Assembly (NCBI GenBank): GCA_947561715.1
Contig: OX387205.1
Coordinates: 13,831,001 to 13,895,000, forward strand
Source of the DNA: Ascidia mentula
Lineage: Eukaryota; Chordata; Ascidiacea; Phlebobranchia; Ascidiidae
Length of the DNA: 64,000 bases
Reading direction: 5' to 3'
The notes below the pieces were generated by a model. The model ran no database searches. It worked only from the letters and a program-made list of their open reading frames with translations, and was not told where the DNA came from. This document shows positions 35,801 to 47,679 of this stretch, one piece after another (position 1 is the stretch's first letter; the number at the start of each line of letters is the position of its first letter). The position numbers and the translations under genes were made by a program.

Positions 35801-38800
35801 CGGCCTGGAACCGGACATTTCTGTTTTGGCTCAAATCCGAAAAAACGGAAAGGGGTTAGCCTTGGTGTTTTTTCGAAAATCGACCGAAAATTTCATGTCT
35901 CGGATTCCGGTTTAAACCGGTTTGGAGGTTCGATAGGCTGCTGAAACCGGCCCCAACCGGTTTGAAACCGGAATATTCCGGTCAATTCGGCCTGGAACCG
36001 GGCATTTCTGTTTTGGCTCAAATCCGAAAAAACGGAAAGGGGTTAGCCTTGGTGTTTTTTCGAAAATCGACCGAAAATTTCATGTCTCGGATTCCGGTTT
36101 AAACCGGTTTGGAGGTTCGAGAGGCTGCTGAAACCGGCCCCAACCGGTTTGAAACCGGAATATTCCGGTCAATTCGGCCTGGAACCGGACATTTCTGTTT
36201 TGGCTCAAATCCGAAAAAACGGAAAGGGGTTAGCCTTGGTGTTTTTTCGAAAATCGACCGAAAATTTCATGTCTCGGATTCCGGTTTAAACCGGTTTGGA
36301 GGTTCGATAGGCTGCTGAAACCGGCCCCAACCGGTTTGAAACCGGAATATTCCGGTCAATTCGGCCTGGAACCGGACATTTCTGTTTTGGCTCAAATCCG
36401 AAAAAACGGAAAGGGGTTAGCCTTGGTGTTTTTTCGAAAATCGACCGAAAATTTCATGTCTCGGATTCCGGTTTAAACCGGTTTGGAGGTTCGATAGGCT
36501 GCTGAAACCGGCCCCAACCGGTTTGAAACCGGAATATTCCGGTCAATTCGGCCTGGAACCGGGCATTTCTGTTTTGGCTCAAATCCGAAAAAACGGAAAG
36601 GGGTTAGCCTTGGTGTTTTTTCGAAAATCGACCGAAAATTTCATGTCTCGGATTCCGGTTTAAACCGGTTTGGAGGTTCGAGAGGCTGCTGAAACCGGCC
36701 CCAACCGGTTTGAAACCGGAATATTCCGGTCAATTCGGCCTGGAACCGGGCATTTCTGTTTTGGCTCAAATCCGAAAAAACGGAAAGGGGTTAGCCTTGG
36801 TGTTTTTTCGAAAATCGACCGAAAATTTCATGTCTCGGATTCCGGTTTAAACCGGTTTGGAGGTTCGAGAGGCTGCTGAAACCGGCCCCAACCGGTTTGA
36901 AACCGGAATATTCCGGTCAATTCGGCCTGGAACCGGACATTTCTGTTTTGGCTCAAATCCGAAAAAACGGAAAGGGGTTAGCCTTGGTGTTTTTTCGAAA
37001 ATCGACCGAAAATTTCATGTCTCGGATTCCGGTTTAAACCGGTTTGGAGGTTCGAGAGGCTGCTGAAACCGGCCCCAACCGGTTTGAAACCGGAATATTC
37101 CGGTCAATTCGGCCTGGAACCGGGCATTTCTGTTTTGGCTCAAATCCGAAAAAACGGAAAGGGGTTAGCCTTGGTGTTTTTTCGAAAATCGACCGAAAAT
37201 TTCATGTCTCGGATTCCGGTTTAAACCGGTTTGGAGGTTCGAGAGGCTGCTGAAACCGGCCCCAACCGGTTTGAAACCGGAATATTCCGGTCAATTCGGC
37301 CTGGAACCGGGCATTTCTGTTTTGGCTCAAATCCGAAAAAACGGAAAGGGGTTAGCCTTGGTGTTTTTTCGAAAATCGACCGAAAATTTCATGTCTCGGA
37401 TTCCGGTTTAAACCGGTTTGGAGGTTCGAGAGGCTGCTGAAACCGGCCCCAACCGGTTTGAAACCGGAATATTCCGGTCAATTCGGCCTGGAACCGGACA
37501 TTTCTGTTTTGGCTCAAATCCGAAAAAACGGAAAGGGGTGTTTTTTCGAAAATCGATCGAAAATTTCATGTCTCGGATTCCGGTTTAAACCGGTTTGGAG
37601 GTTCGAGAGGCTGCTGAAACCGGCCCCAACCGGTTTGAAACCGGAATATTCCGGTCAATTCGGCCTGGAACCGGACATTTCTGTTTTGGCTTAAATCCGA
37701 AAAAACGGAAAGGGGTTAGCCTTGGTGTTTTTTCGAAAATCGACCGAAAATTTCATGTCTCGGATTCCGGTTTAAACCGGTTTGGAGGTTCGAGAGACTG
37801 CTGAAACCGGCCCCAACCGGTTTGAAACCGGAATATTCCGGTCAATTCGGCCTGGAACCGGACATTTCTGTTTTGGCTCAAATCCGAAATAACGGAAAAG
37901 TGTTAGCCTTGGTGTTTTTTCGAAAATCGACCGAAAATTTCATGTCTCGGATTCCGGTTTAAACCGGTTTGGAGGTTCGAGAGGCTGCTGAAACCGGCCC
38001 CAACCGGTTTGAAACCGGAATATTCCGGTCAATTCGGCCTGGACCCGGACATTTCTGTTTTGGCTCAAATCCGAAAAAACGGAAAGGGGTTAGCCTTGGT
38101 GTTTTTTCGAAAATCGACCGAAAATTTCATGTCTCGGATTCCGGTTTAAACCGGTTTGGAGGTTCGATAGGCTGCTGAAACCGGCCCCAACCGGTTTGAA
38201 ACCGGAATATTCCGGTCAATTCGGCCTGGAACCGGACATTTCTGTTTTGGCTCAAATCCGAAATAACGGAAAAGTGTTAGCCTTGGTGTTTTTTCGAAAA
38301 TCGACCGAAAATTTCATGTCTCGGATTCCGGTTTAAACCGGTTTGGAGGTTCGAGAGGCTGCTGAAACCGGCCCCAACCGGTTTGAAACCGGAATATTCC
38401 GGTCAATTCGGCCTGGAACCGGACATTTCTGTTTTGGCTCAAATCCGAAAAAACGGAAAGGGGTTAGCCTTGGTGTTTTTTCGAAAATCGACCGAAAATT
38501 TCATGTCTCGGATTCCGGTTTAAACCGGTTTGGAGGTTCGATAGGCTGCTGAAACCGGCCCCAACCGGTTTGAAACCGGAATATTCCGGTCAATTCGGCC
38601 TGGAACCGGGCATTTCTGTTTTGGCTCAAATCCGAAAAAACGGAAAGGGGTTAGCCTTGGTGTTTTTTCGAAAATCGACCGAAAATTTCATGTCTCGGAT
38701 TCCGGTTTAAACCGGTTTGGAGGTTCGAGAGGCTGCTGAAACCGGCCCCAACCGGTTTGAAACCGGAATATTCCGGTCAATTCGGCCTGGAACCGGACAT

Positions 38801-39317
38801 TTCTGTTTTGGCTCAAATCCGAAAAAACGGAAAGGGGTTAGCCTTGGTGTTTTTTCGAAAATCGACCGAAAATTTCATGTCTCGGATTCCGGTTTAAACC
38901 GGTTTGGAGGTTCGATAGGCTGCTGAAACCGGCCCCAACCGGTTTGAAACCGGAATATTCCGGTCAATTCGGCCTGGAACCGGACATTTCTGTTTTGGCT
39001 CAAATCCGAAAAAACGGAAAGGGGTTAGCCTTGGTGTTTTTTCGAAAATCGACCGAAAATTTCATGTCTCGGATTCCGGTTTAAACCGGTTTGGAGGTTC
39101 GATAGGCTGCTGAAACCGGCCCCAACCGGTTTGAAACCGGAATATTCCGGTCAATTCGGCCTGGAACCGGGCATTTCTGTTTTGGCTCAAATCCGAAAAA
39201 ACGGAAAGGGGTTAGCCTTGGTGTTTTTTCGAAAATCGACCGAAAATTTCATGTCTCGGATTCCGGTTTAAACCGGTTTGGAGGTTCGATAGGCTGCTGA
39301 AACCGGCCCCAACCGGT

Positions 39318-41540
39318 TTGAAACCGGAATATTCCGGTCAATTCGGCCTGGAACCGGACATTTCTGTTTTGGCTCAAATCCGAAAAAACGGAAAGGGGTG
39401 TTTTTTCGAAAATCGATCGAAAATTTCATGTCTCGGATTCCGGTTTAAACCGGTTTGGAGGTTCGAGAGGCTGCTGAAACCGGCCCCAACCGGTTTGAAA
39501 CCGGAATATTCCGGTCAATTCGGCCTGGAACCGGACATTTCTGTTTTGGCTTAAATCCGAAAAAACGGAAAGGGGTTAGCCTTGGTGTTTTTTCGAAAAT
39601 CGACCGAAAATTTCATGTCTCGGATTCCGGTTTAAACCGGTTTGGAGGTTCGAGAGACTGCTGAAACCGGCCCCAACCGGTTTGAAACCGGAATATTCCG
39701 GTCAATTCGGCCTGGAACCGGGCATTTCTGTTTTGGCTCAAATCCGAAAAAACGGAAAGGGGTTAGCCTTGGTGTTTTTTCGAAAATCGACCGAAAATTT
39801 CATGTCTCGGATTCCGGTTTAAACCGGTTTGGAGGTTGGAGAGGCTGCTGAAACCGGCCCCAACCGGTTTGAAACCGGAATATTCCGGTCAATTCGGCCT
39901 GGACCCGGACATTTCTGTTTTGGCTCAAATCCGAAAAAACGGAAAGGGGTTAGCCTTGGTGTTTTTTCGAAAATCGACCGAAAATTTCATGTCTCGGATT
40001 CCGGTTTAAACCGGTTTGGAGGTTCGAGAGGCTGCTGAAACCGGCCCCAACCGGTTTGAAACCGGAATATTCCGGTCAATTCGGCCTGGAACCGGGCATT
40101 TCTGTTTTGGCTCAAATCCGAAAAAACGGAAAGGGGTTAGCCTTGGTGTTTTTTCGAAAATCGACCGAAAATTTCATGTCTCGGATTCCGGTTTAAACCG
40201 GTTTGGAGGTTCGAGAGGCTGCTGAAACCGGCCCCAACCGGTTTGAAACCGGAATATTCCGGTCAATTCGGCCTGGAACCGGGCATTTCTGTTTTGGCTC
40301 AAATCCGAAAAAACGGAAAGGGGTTAGCCTTGGTGTTTTTTCGAAAATCGACCGAAAATTTCATGTCTCGGATTCCGGTTTAAACCGGTTTGGAGGTTCG
40401 AGAGGCTGCTGAAACCGGCCCCAACCGGTTTGAAACCGGAATATTCCGGTCAATTCGGCCTGGAACCGGACATTTCTGTTTTGGCTCAAATCCGAAAAAA
40501 CGGAAAGGGGTGTTTTTTCGAAAATCGATCGAAAATTTCATGTCTCGGATTCCGGTTTAAACCGGTTTGGAGGTTCGAGAGGCTGCTGAAACCGGCCCCA
40601 ACCGGTTTGAAACCGGAATATTCCGGTCAATTCGGCCTGGAACCGGACATTTCTGTTTTGGCTTAAATCCGAAAAAACGGAAAGGGGTTAGCCTTGGTGT
40701 TTTTTCGAAAATCGACCGAAAATTTCATGTCTCGGATTCCGGTTTAAACCGGTTTGGAGGTTCGAGAGACTGCTGAAACCGGCCCCAACCGGTTTGAAAC
40801 CGGAATATTCCGGTCAATTCGGCCTGGAACCGGGCATTTCTGTTTTGGCTCAAATCCGAAAAAACGGAAAGGGGTTAGCCTTGGTGTTTTTTCGAAAATC
40901 GACCGAAAATTTCATGTCTCGGATTCCGGTTTAAACCGGTTTGGAGGTTGGAGAGGCTGCTGAAACCGGCCCCAACCGGTTTGAAACCGGAATATTCCGG
41001 TCAATTCGGCCTGGACCCGGACATTTCTGTTTTGGCTCAAATCCGAAAAAACGGAAAGGGGTTAGCCTTGGTGTTTTTTCGAAAATCGACCGAAAATTTC
41101 ATGTCTCGGATTCCGGTTTAAACCGGTTTGGAGGTTCGAGAGGCTGCTGAAACCGGCCCCAACCGGTTTGAAACCGGAATATTCCGGTCAATTCGGCCTG
41201 GAACCGGACATTTCTGTTTTGGCTCAAATCCGAAATAACGGAAAAGTGTTAGCCTTGGTGTTTTTTCGAAAATCGACCGAAAATTTCATGTCTCGGATTC
41301 CGGTTTAAACCGGTTTGGAGGTTCGATAGGCTGCTGAAACCGGCCCCAACCGGTTTGAAACCGGAATATTCCGGTCAATTCGGCCTGGAACCGGACATTT
41401 CTGTTTTGGCTCAAATCCGAAATAACGGAAAAGTGTTAGCCTTGGTGTTTTTTCGAAAATCGACCAAAAATTTCATGTCTCGGATTCCGGTTTAAACCGG
41501 TTTGGAGGTTCGAGAGGCTGCTGAAACCGGCCCCAACCGG
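39318..41540 (+). repeat. 1,112-bp higher-order duplication within the satellite
   Basis: The six-monomer block starting with the 10-bp-deletion unit (39399) and containing the diagnostic GGAGGTTGGAGAGG change (about 39831-39844) is repeated 1,112 bp later (40511 and about 40943-40956). A third GGAGGTTGGAGAGG lies near 43541. The spacing 1,112 equals 6 x 187 minus 10. Confidence 0.8.
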
Positions 41541-44500
41541 TTTGAAACCGGAATATTCCGGTCAATTCGGCCTGGAACCGGACATTTCTGTTTTGGCTCA
41601 AATCCGAAAAAACGGAAAGGGGTTAGCCTTGGTGTTTTTTCGAAAATCGACCGAAAATTTCATGTCTCGGATTCCGGTTTAAACCGGTTTGGAGGTTCGA
41701 TAGGCTGCTGAAACCGGCCCCAACCGGTTTGAAACCGGAATATTCCGGTCAATTCGGCCTGGAACCGGGCATTTCTGTTTTGGCTCAAATCCGAAAAAAC
41801 GGAAAGGGGTTAGCCTTGGTGTTTTTTCGAAAATCGACCGAAAATTTCATGTCTCGGATTCCGGTTTAAACCGGTTTGGAGGTTCGAGAGGCTGCTGAAA
41901 CCGGCCCCAACCGGTTTGAAACCGGAATATTCCGGTCAATTCGGCCTGGAACCGGACATTTCTGTTTTGGCTCAAATCCGAAAAAACGGAAAGGGGTTAG
42001 CCTTGGTGTTTTTTCGAAAATCGACCGAAAATTTCATGTCTCGGATTCCGGTTTAAACCGGTTTGGAGGTTCGATAGGCTGCTGAAACCGGCCCCAACCG
42101 GTTTGAAACCGGAATATTCCGGTCAATTCGGCCTGGAACCGGACATTTCTGTTTTGGCTCAAATCCGAAAAAACGGAAAGGGGTTAGCCTTGGTGTTTTT
42201 TCGAAAATCGACCGAAAATTTCATGTCTCGGATTCCGGTTTAAACCGGTTTGGAGGTTCGATAGGCTGCTGAAACCGGCCCCAACCGGTTTGAAACCGGA
42301 ATATTCCGGTCAATTCGGCCTGGAACCGGGCATTTCTGTTTTGGCTCAAATCCGAAAAAACGGAAAGGGGTTAGCCTTGGTGTTTTTTCGAAAATCGACC
42401 GAAAATTTCATGTCTCGGATTCCGGTTTAAACCGGTTTGGAGGTTCGAGAGGCTGCTGAAACCGGCCCCAACCGGTTTGAAACCGGAATATTCCGGTCAA
42501 TTCGGCCTGGAACCGGACATTTCTGTTTTGGCTCAAATCCGAAAAAACGGAAAGGGGTTAGCCTTGGTGTTTTTTCGAAAATCGACCGAAAATTTCATGT
42601 CTCGGATTCCGGTTTAAACCGGTTTGGAGGTTCGATAGGCTGCTGAAACCGGCCCCAACCGGTTTGAAACCGGAATATTCCGGTCAATTCGGCCTGGAAC
42701 CGGGCATTTCTGTTTTGGCTCAAATCCGAAAAAACGGAAAGGGGTTAGCCTTGGTGTTTTTTCGAAAATCGACCGAAAATTTCATGTCTCGGATTCCGGT
42801 TTAAACCGGTTTGGAGGTTCGAGAGGCTGCTGAAACCGGCCCCAACCGGTTTGAAACCGGAATATTCCGGTCAATTCGGCCTGGAACCGGGCATTTCTGT
42901 TTTGGCTCAAATCCGAAAAAACGGAAAGGGGTTAGCCTTGGTGTTTTTTCGAAAATCGACCGAAAATTTCATGTCTCGGATTCCGGTTTAAACCGGTTTG
43001 GAGGTTCGAGAGGCTGCTGAAACCGGCCCCAACCGGTTTGAAACCGGAATATTCCGGTCAATTCGGCCTGGAACCGGACATTTCTGTTTTGGCTCAAATC
43101 CGAAAAAACGGAAAGGGGTGTTTTTTCGAAAATCGATCGAAAATTTCATGTCTCGGATTCCGGTTTAAACCGGTTTGGAGGTTCGAGAGGCTGCTGAAAC
43201 CGGCCCCAACCGGTTTGAAACCGGAATATTCCGGTCAATTCGGCCTGGAACCGGGCATTTCTGTTTTGGCTCAAATCCGAAAAAACGGAAAGGGGTGTTT
43301 TTTCGAAAATCGATCGAAAATTTCATGTCTCGGATTCCGGTTTAAACCGGTTTGGAGGTTCGAGAGACTGCTGAAACCGGCCCCAACCGGTTTGAAACCG
43401 GAATATTCCGGTCAATTCGGCCTGGAACCGGGCATTTCTGTTTTGGCTCAAATCCGAAAAAACGGAAAGGGGTTAGCCTTGGTGTTTTTTCGAAAATCGA
43501 CCGAAAATTTCATGTCTCGGATTCCGGTTTAAACCGGTTTGGAGGTTGGAGAGGCTGCTGAAACCGGCCCCAACCGGTTTGAAACCGGAATATTCCGGTC
43601 AATTCGGCCTGGACCCGGACATTTCTGTTTTGGCTCAAATCCGAAAAAACGGAAAGGGGTTAGCCTTGGTGTTTTTTCGAAAATCGACCGAAAATTTCAT
43701 GTCTCGGATTCCGGTTTAAACCGGTTTGGAGGTTCGATAGGCTGCTGAAACCGGCCCCAACCGGTTTGAAACCGGAATATTCCGGTCAATTCGGCCTGGA
43801 ACCGGACATTTCTGTTTTGGCTCAAATCCGAAATAACGGAAAAGTGTTAGCCTTGGTGTTTTTTCGAAAATCGACCGAAAATTTCATGTCTCGGATTCCG
43901 GTTTAAACCGGTTTGGAGGTTCGAGAGGCTGCTGAAACCGGCCCCAACCGGTTTGAAACCGGAATATTCCGGTCAATTCGGCCTGGAACCGGACATTTCT
44001 GTTTTGGCTCAAATCCGAAAAAACGGAAAGGGGTTAGCCTTGGTGTTTTTTCGAAAATCGATCGAAGATTTCATGTCTCGGATTCCGGTTTAAACCGGTT
44101 TGGAGGTTCGAGAGACTGCTGGAACCGGCCCCAACCGGTTTGAAACCTGAATATTCCGGTCAATTCGGCCTGGAACCGGGCATTTCTGTTTTGGCTCAAA
44201 TCCGAAAAAACGGAAAGGGGTTAGCCTTGGTGTTTTTTCGAAAATCGACCGAAAATTTCATGTCTCGGATTCCGGTTTAAACCGGTTTGGAGGTTCGAGA
44301 GGCTGCTGCAACCGGCCACAACCGGTTTGAAACCGGAATATTCCGGTCAATTCGGCCTGGAACCGGACATTTCTGTTTTGGCTCAAATCCGAAAAAACGG
44401 TAGCCTTGGTGTTTTTTCGAAAATCGACCAAAAATTTCATGTCTCGGATTCCGGTATAAACCGGTTTGGAGGTTCGATAGGCTGCTGAAACCGGCCCCAA

Positions 44501-46057
44501 CCGGTTTGAAACCGGAATATTCCGGTCAATTCGGCCTGGAACCGGGCATTTCTGTTTTGGCTCAAATCCGAAAAAACGGAAAGGGGTTAGCCTTGGTGTT
44601 TTTTCGAAAATCGACCGAAAATTTCATGTCTCGGATTCCGGTTTAAACCGGTTTGGAGGTTCGAGAGGCTGCTGAAACCGGCCCCAACCGGTTTGAAACC
44701 GGAATATTCCGGTCAATTCGGCCTGGAACCGGGCATTTCTGTTTTGGCTCAAATCCGAAAAAACGGAAAGGGGTTAGCCTTGGTGTTTTTTCGAAAATCG
44801 ACCGAAAATTTCATGTCTCGGATTCCGGTTTAAACCGGTTTGGAGGTTCGAGAGGCTGCTGAAACCGGCCCCAACCGGTTTGAAACCGGAATATTCCGGT
44901 CAATTCGGCCTGGAACCGGACATTTCTGTTTTGGCTCAAATCCGAAAAAACGGAAAGGGGTTAGCCTTGGTGTTTTTTCGAAAATCGACCGAAAATTTCA
45001 TGTCTCGGATTCCGGTTTAAACCGGTTTGGAGGTTCGAGAGGCTGCTGCAACCGGCCACAACCGGTTTGAAACCGGAATATTCCGGTCAATTCGGCCTGG
45101 AACCGGACATTTCTGTTTTGGCTCAAATCCGAAAAAACGGAGAGGGGTTAGCCTTGGTGTTTTTTCGAAAATCGACCGAAAATTTCATGTCTCGGATTCC
45201 GGTTTAAACCGGTTTGGAGGTTCGAGAGGCTGCTGAAACCGGCCCCAACCGGTTTGAAACCGGAATATTCCGGTCAATTCGGCCTGGAACCGGACATTTC
45301 TGTTTTGGCTCAAATCCGAAAAAACGGAAAGGGGTTAGCCTTGGTGTTTTTTCGAAAATCGACCGAAAATTTCATGTCTCGGATTTCGGTTTAAACCGGT
45401 TTGGAGGTTCGAGAGGCTGCTGAAACCGGCCCCAACCGGTTTGAAACCGGAATATTCCGGTCAATTCGGCCTGGAACCGGACATTTCTGTTTTGGCTCAA
45501 ATCCGAAAAAACGGAGAGGGGTTAGCCTTGGTGTTTTTTCGAAAATCGACCGAAAATTTCATGTCTCGGATTCCGGTTTAAACCGGTTTGGAGGTTCGAG
45601 AGACTGCTGAAACCGGCCCCAACCGGTTTGAAACCTGAATATTCCGGTCAATTCGGCCTGGAACCGGGCATTTCTGTTTTGGCTCAAATCCGAAAAAACG
45701 GTAGCCTTGGTGTTTTTTCGAAAATCGACCGAAAATTTCATGTCTCGGATTCCGGTTTAAACCGGTTTGGAGGTTCGATAGGCTGCTGAAACCGGCCCCA
45801 ACCGATTTGAAACCGGAATATTCCGGTCAATTCGGCCTGGAACCGGGCATTTCTGTTTTGGCTCAAATCCGAAAAAACGGAAAGGGGTTAGCCTTGGTGT
45901 TTTTTCGAAAATCGACCGAAAATTTCATGTCTCAAAAAAAAAACGGAAAGGGGTTAGCCTTGGTGTTTTTTCGAAAATCGACCGAAAATTTCATGTCTCG
46001 GATTCCGGTTTGAACCGGTTTGGAGGTTCGAGAGGCTGCTGAAACCGGAATATTCTT

Positions 46058-46703
46058 TTGATCAGTTCGTATTGCTTTCAGTTATTTATAGAAAATGGTT
46101 CCCATACTTTTATGTGATTCATGTTTATTGAGAACTACGCAGAAACTGAGTTTGTCTCAAGAACATCGGAAAAAACGCCAATATAACACTAAAAGCATCA
46201 CAAGAATTTGGTTTTTGTGTTTGGCACAATGGATCCACTGTCTACACACACTAAGAGCATGCGGTTTGATAACTTGGTGTGACTTTACATAACAGACGTT
46301 AAATTAAGGGACAGTCTTTCGGGTAATTTGCACATTTACAAGTCAATTCATATCAGATTGCTCAAGAAACTGATGCTAATAATGTTTGGTAATACTCTGT
46401 GGTTGGAAACTCCGTGTTTGGAAAAGTTGCGGTGAAACACTGGTAAATGAAACGTGCGATTGGGAACTTGACAGAAACAGCGAAACGAAAAAAAAACGTA
46501 AAAGAGAAATGGAACCGGCAGAACGAACACAGTGGCCATAATGTAGCAAACCAGTGTTGCTTGGTGGTAAAATTCGTCAACACTCATAATACTTTAACTG
46601 GCAGTGGGTTTGTTTAGATTAAACCAAGGTAATTACGTCACAAACAAGAAAATTACCCTCGCATTATGAAATTATTAATGTTTACGTCACAAGCGAAAGT
46701 CAG
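46058..46703. other. right flank of the satellite, no gene recognised
   Basis: The array ends in a partial CCGGAATATTC. After it comes unique AT-rich DNA with short open frames on both strands that I cannot support. Confidence 0.4.
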
Positions 46704-46967
46704 CTAACATTCGGTGGCGGGATTGACGTCATAACCGGAATCGCTGTTCGATTGTTTAACGGTGCGGTGGGGAGGAGACCTCTGTTGATGCAATGGGGGG
46801 TAACGGGGGTGAGGAGCCCGCCCGGACGACGCCCCCGACGAATTGGTCGATGACATCACGGATGATACGTCACTGTTGGTGACGTGGCGTGTGCGCGTCA
46901 CTAAGTCAGGCAGCTGCTGGTTCTCGTTGTTCGTTTTTTGTGATCTGTTGTTGAGGAAGTTGCGCAA
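46704..46967 (-). CDS. candidate terminal coding exon, Ser/Pro-rich tail (possibly protocadherin)
   Basis: An open frame of about 87 codons ends at TAG (46706-46704). The sequence is Ser/Thr/Pro/Gln-rich, with SSVMSSTNSSGASSGR, RYPPLHQQRSPP and a near-terminal SDSGYDV, like the cytoplasmic tails of protocadherins. A fair acceptor (CTTCCTCAACAACAG) precedes it but needs a phase-2 donor, and I could not find one in the neighbouring exons. It may be an alternative last exon of the protocadherin or a separate gene. Confidence 0.4.
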   Translation of the reverse strand: MRNFLNNRSQKTNNENQQLPDLVTRTRHVTNSDVSSVMSSTNSSGASSGRAPHPRYPPLHQQRSPPHRTVKQSNSDSGYDVNPATEC

Positions 46968-47679
46968 GAGTTAGAAACATTTGTAGAATAAGTTTAAAAT
47001 AACAAAATTTTTCAATAAAATAACGGGAAAATATAATCGGGGGAAGGGAACATAAAAAATATGTCTCCAGTATTTTTGCTGCAATCGGAAATGGATATTT
47101 TGAACATAACTGCGGCGCTATATTTAAAAACATTCGATCCCCATGGATTGACACAATAAATAAATCAACGCAGTTTTCCAGGGTAGATTTAAAACCAACT
47201 TATATAGAAACGCTACTTCGGTATCCAGAAATCAAAGGAAATTTCTGCATTGTATTCTTGTACGGAATGCATATATTTCATCCCTACCTCCGTGGCATTT
47301 TGTAATATGAGATTGATGAGTTGGTGTCGACTGAACAACCGGAATCTTTCCGTTTTCCCGAATGCTGTTTGCCAGGGAGCCACGGGGATTTCCCGTCAGA
47401 AGGACTGGGTAATTCGGGTGTTACAACATCTGCGCAAAACAGGAATTCGTTTTTAAATATTAGGTTTGTGTCATTGACGCCATATGGTCGTCGGATGAAG
47501 CAAAATCGTCGGTATTTTTTAAACGTAGAAAATACATTTTGAAATTGTTTACTAAAACATAAATAAATGACCTCTTATGCTATTGGACGCCACGGATGAA
47601 GACAATTAAATGCAACGAAAACAATCACATTTGCGTGTGCACCTTTATTCTAATACAAATACATTCAGAACAATGATAT
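46968..47679. other. spacer before the protocadherin last exon, with one weak plus-strand frame
   Basis: On the minus strand AATAAA at 47649-47644 lies about 31 bases after the protocadherin stop and is its likely polyadenylation signal. On the plus strand a 70-codon frame ends at TGA 47540-47542 and an AATAAA follows near 47561; it has no good start or known family. Confidence 0.35.

Larger units (their letters stand above)
25751..46057 (+). repeat. 187-bp satellite array, about 108 head-to-tail monomers
   Basis: A 187-bp unit repeats head to tail for about 20.3 kb in constant orientation. Each unit has a hairpin-like CCGAAAAAACGG, A/T tracts around TTTTTTCGAAAATCG, the perfect palindrome CCGGTTTAAACCGG (for example 26763-26776), and 61 bp further CCGGAATATTCCGG (26824-26837), plus other CCGG sites. 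Interior units are almost identical. Common variants are GAGAGG/GATAGG and GGACATT/GGGCATT, often alternating. Seven units are 177 bp long through loss of TTAGCCTTGG (junction T at 32323, 34744, 37539, 39399, 40511, 43119, 43296). Edge monomers are the most diverged, and near 45933 a truncated unit joins through an A run. Open frames in it have no ATG (they open at TTG) and shift with each unit, so it is non-coding. Confidence 0.97.

Noticed and set aside
25733-46013. Many 69-118-codon open frames repeating through the satellite
   Set aside because: They open at TTG, not ATG, change frame with each 187-bp unit, end at the GATAGG variant or the next unit, and are only the translated face of the monomer. 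No splice or start context supports them.
25751-46057. CRISPR-like array
   Set aside because: The whole 187-bp unit repeats with no unique spacers, and the context is a eukaryotic genome.
47250-47542. Plus-strand frame ending before an AATAAA, as a terminal exon of an unseen gene
   Set aside because: No acceptor with a good pyrimidine tract, no upstream partner exon and no family match; kept only as a note on the spacer.
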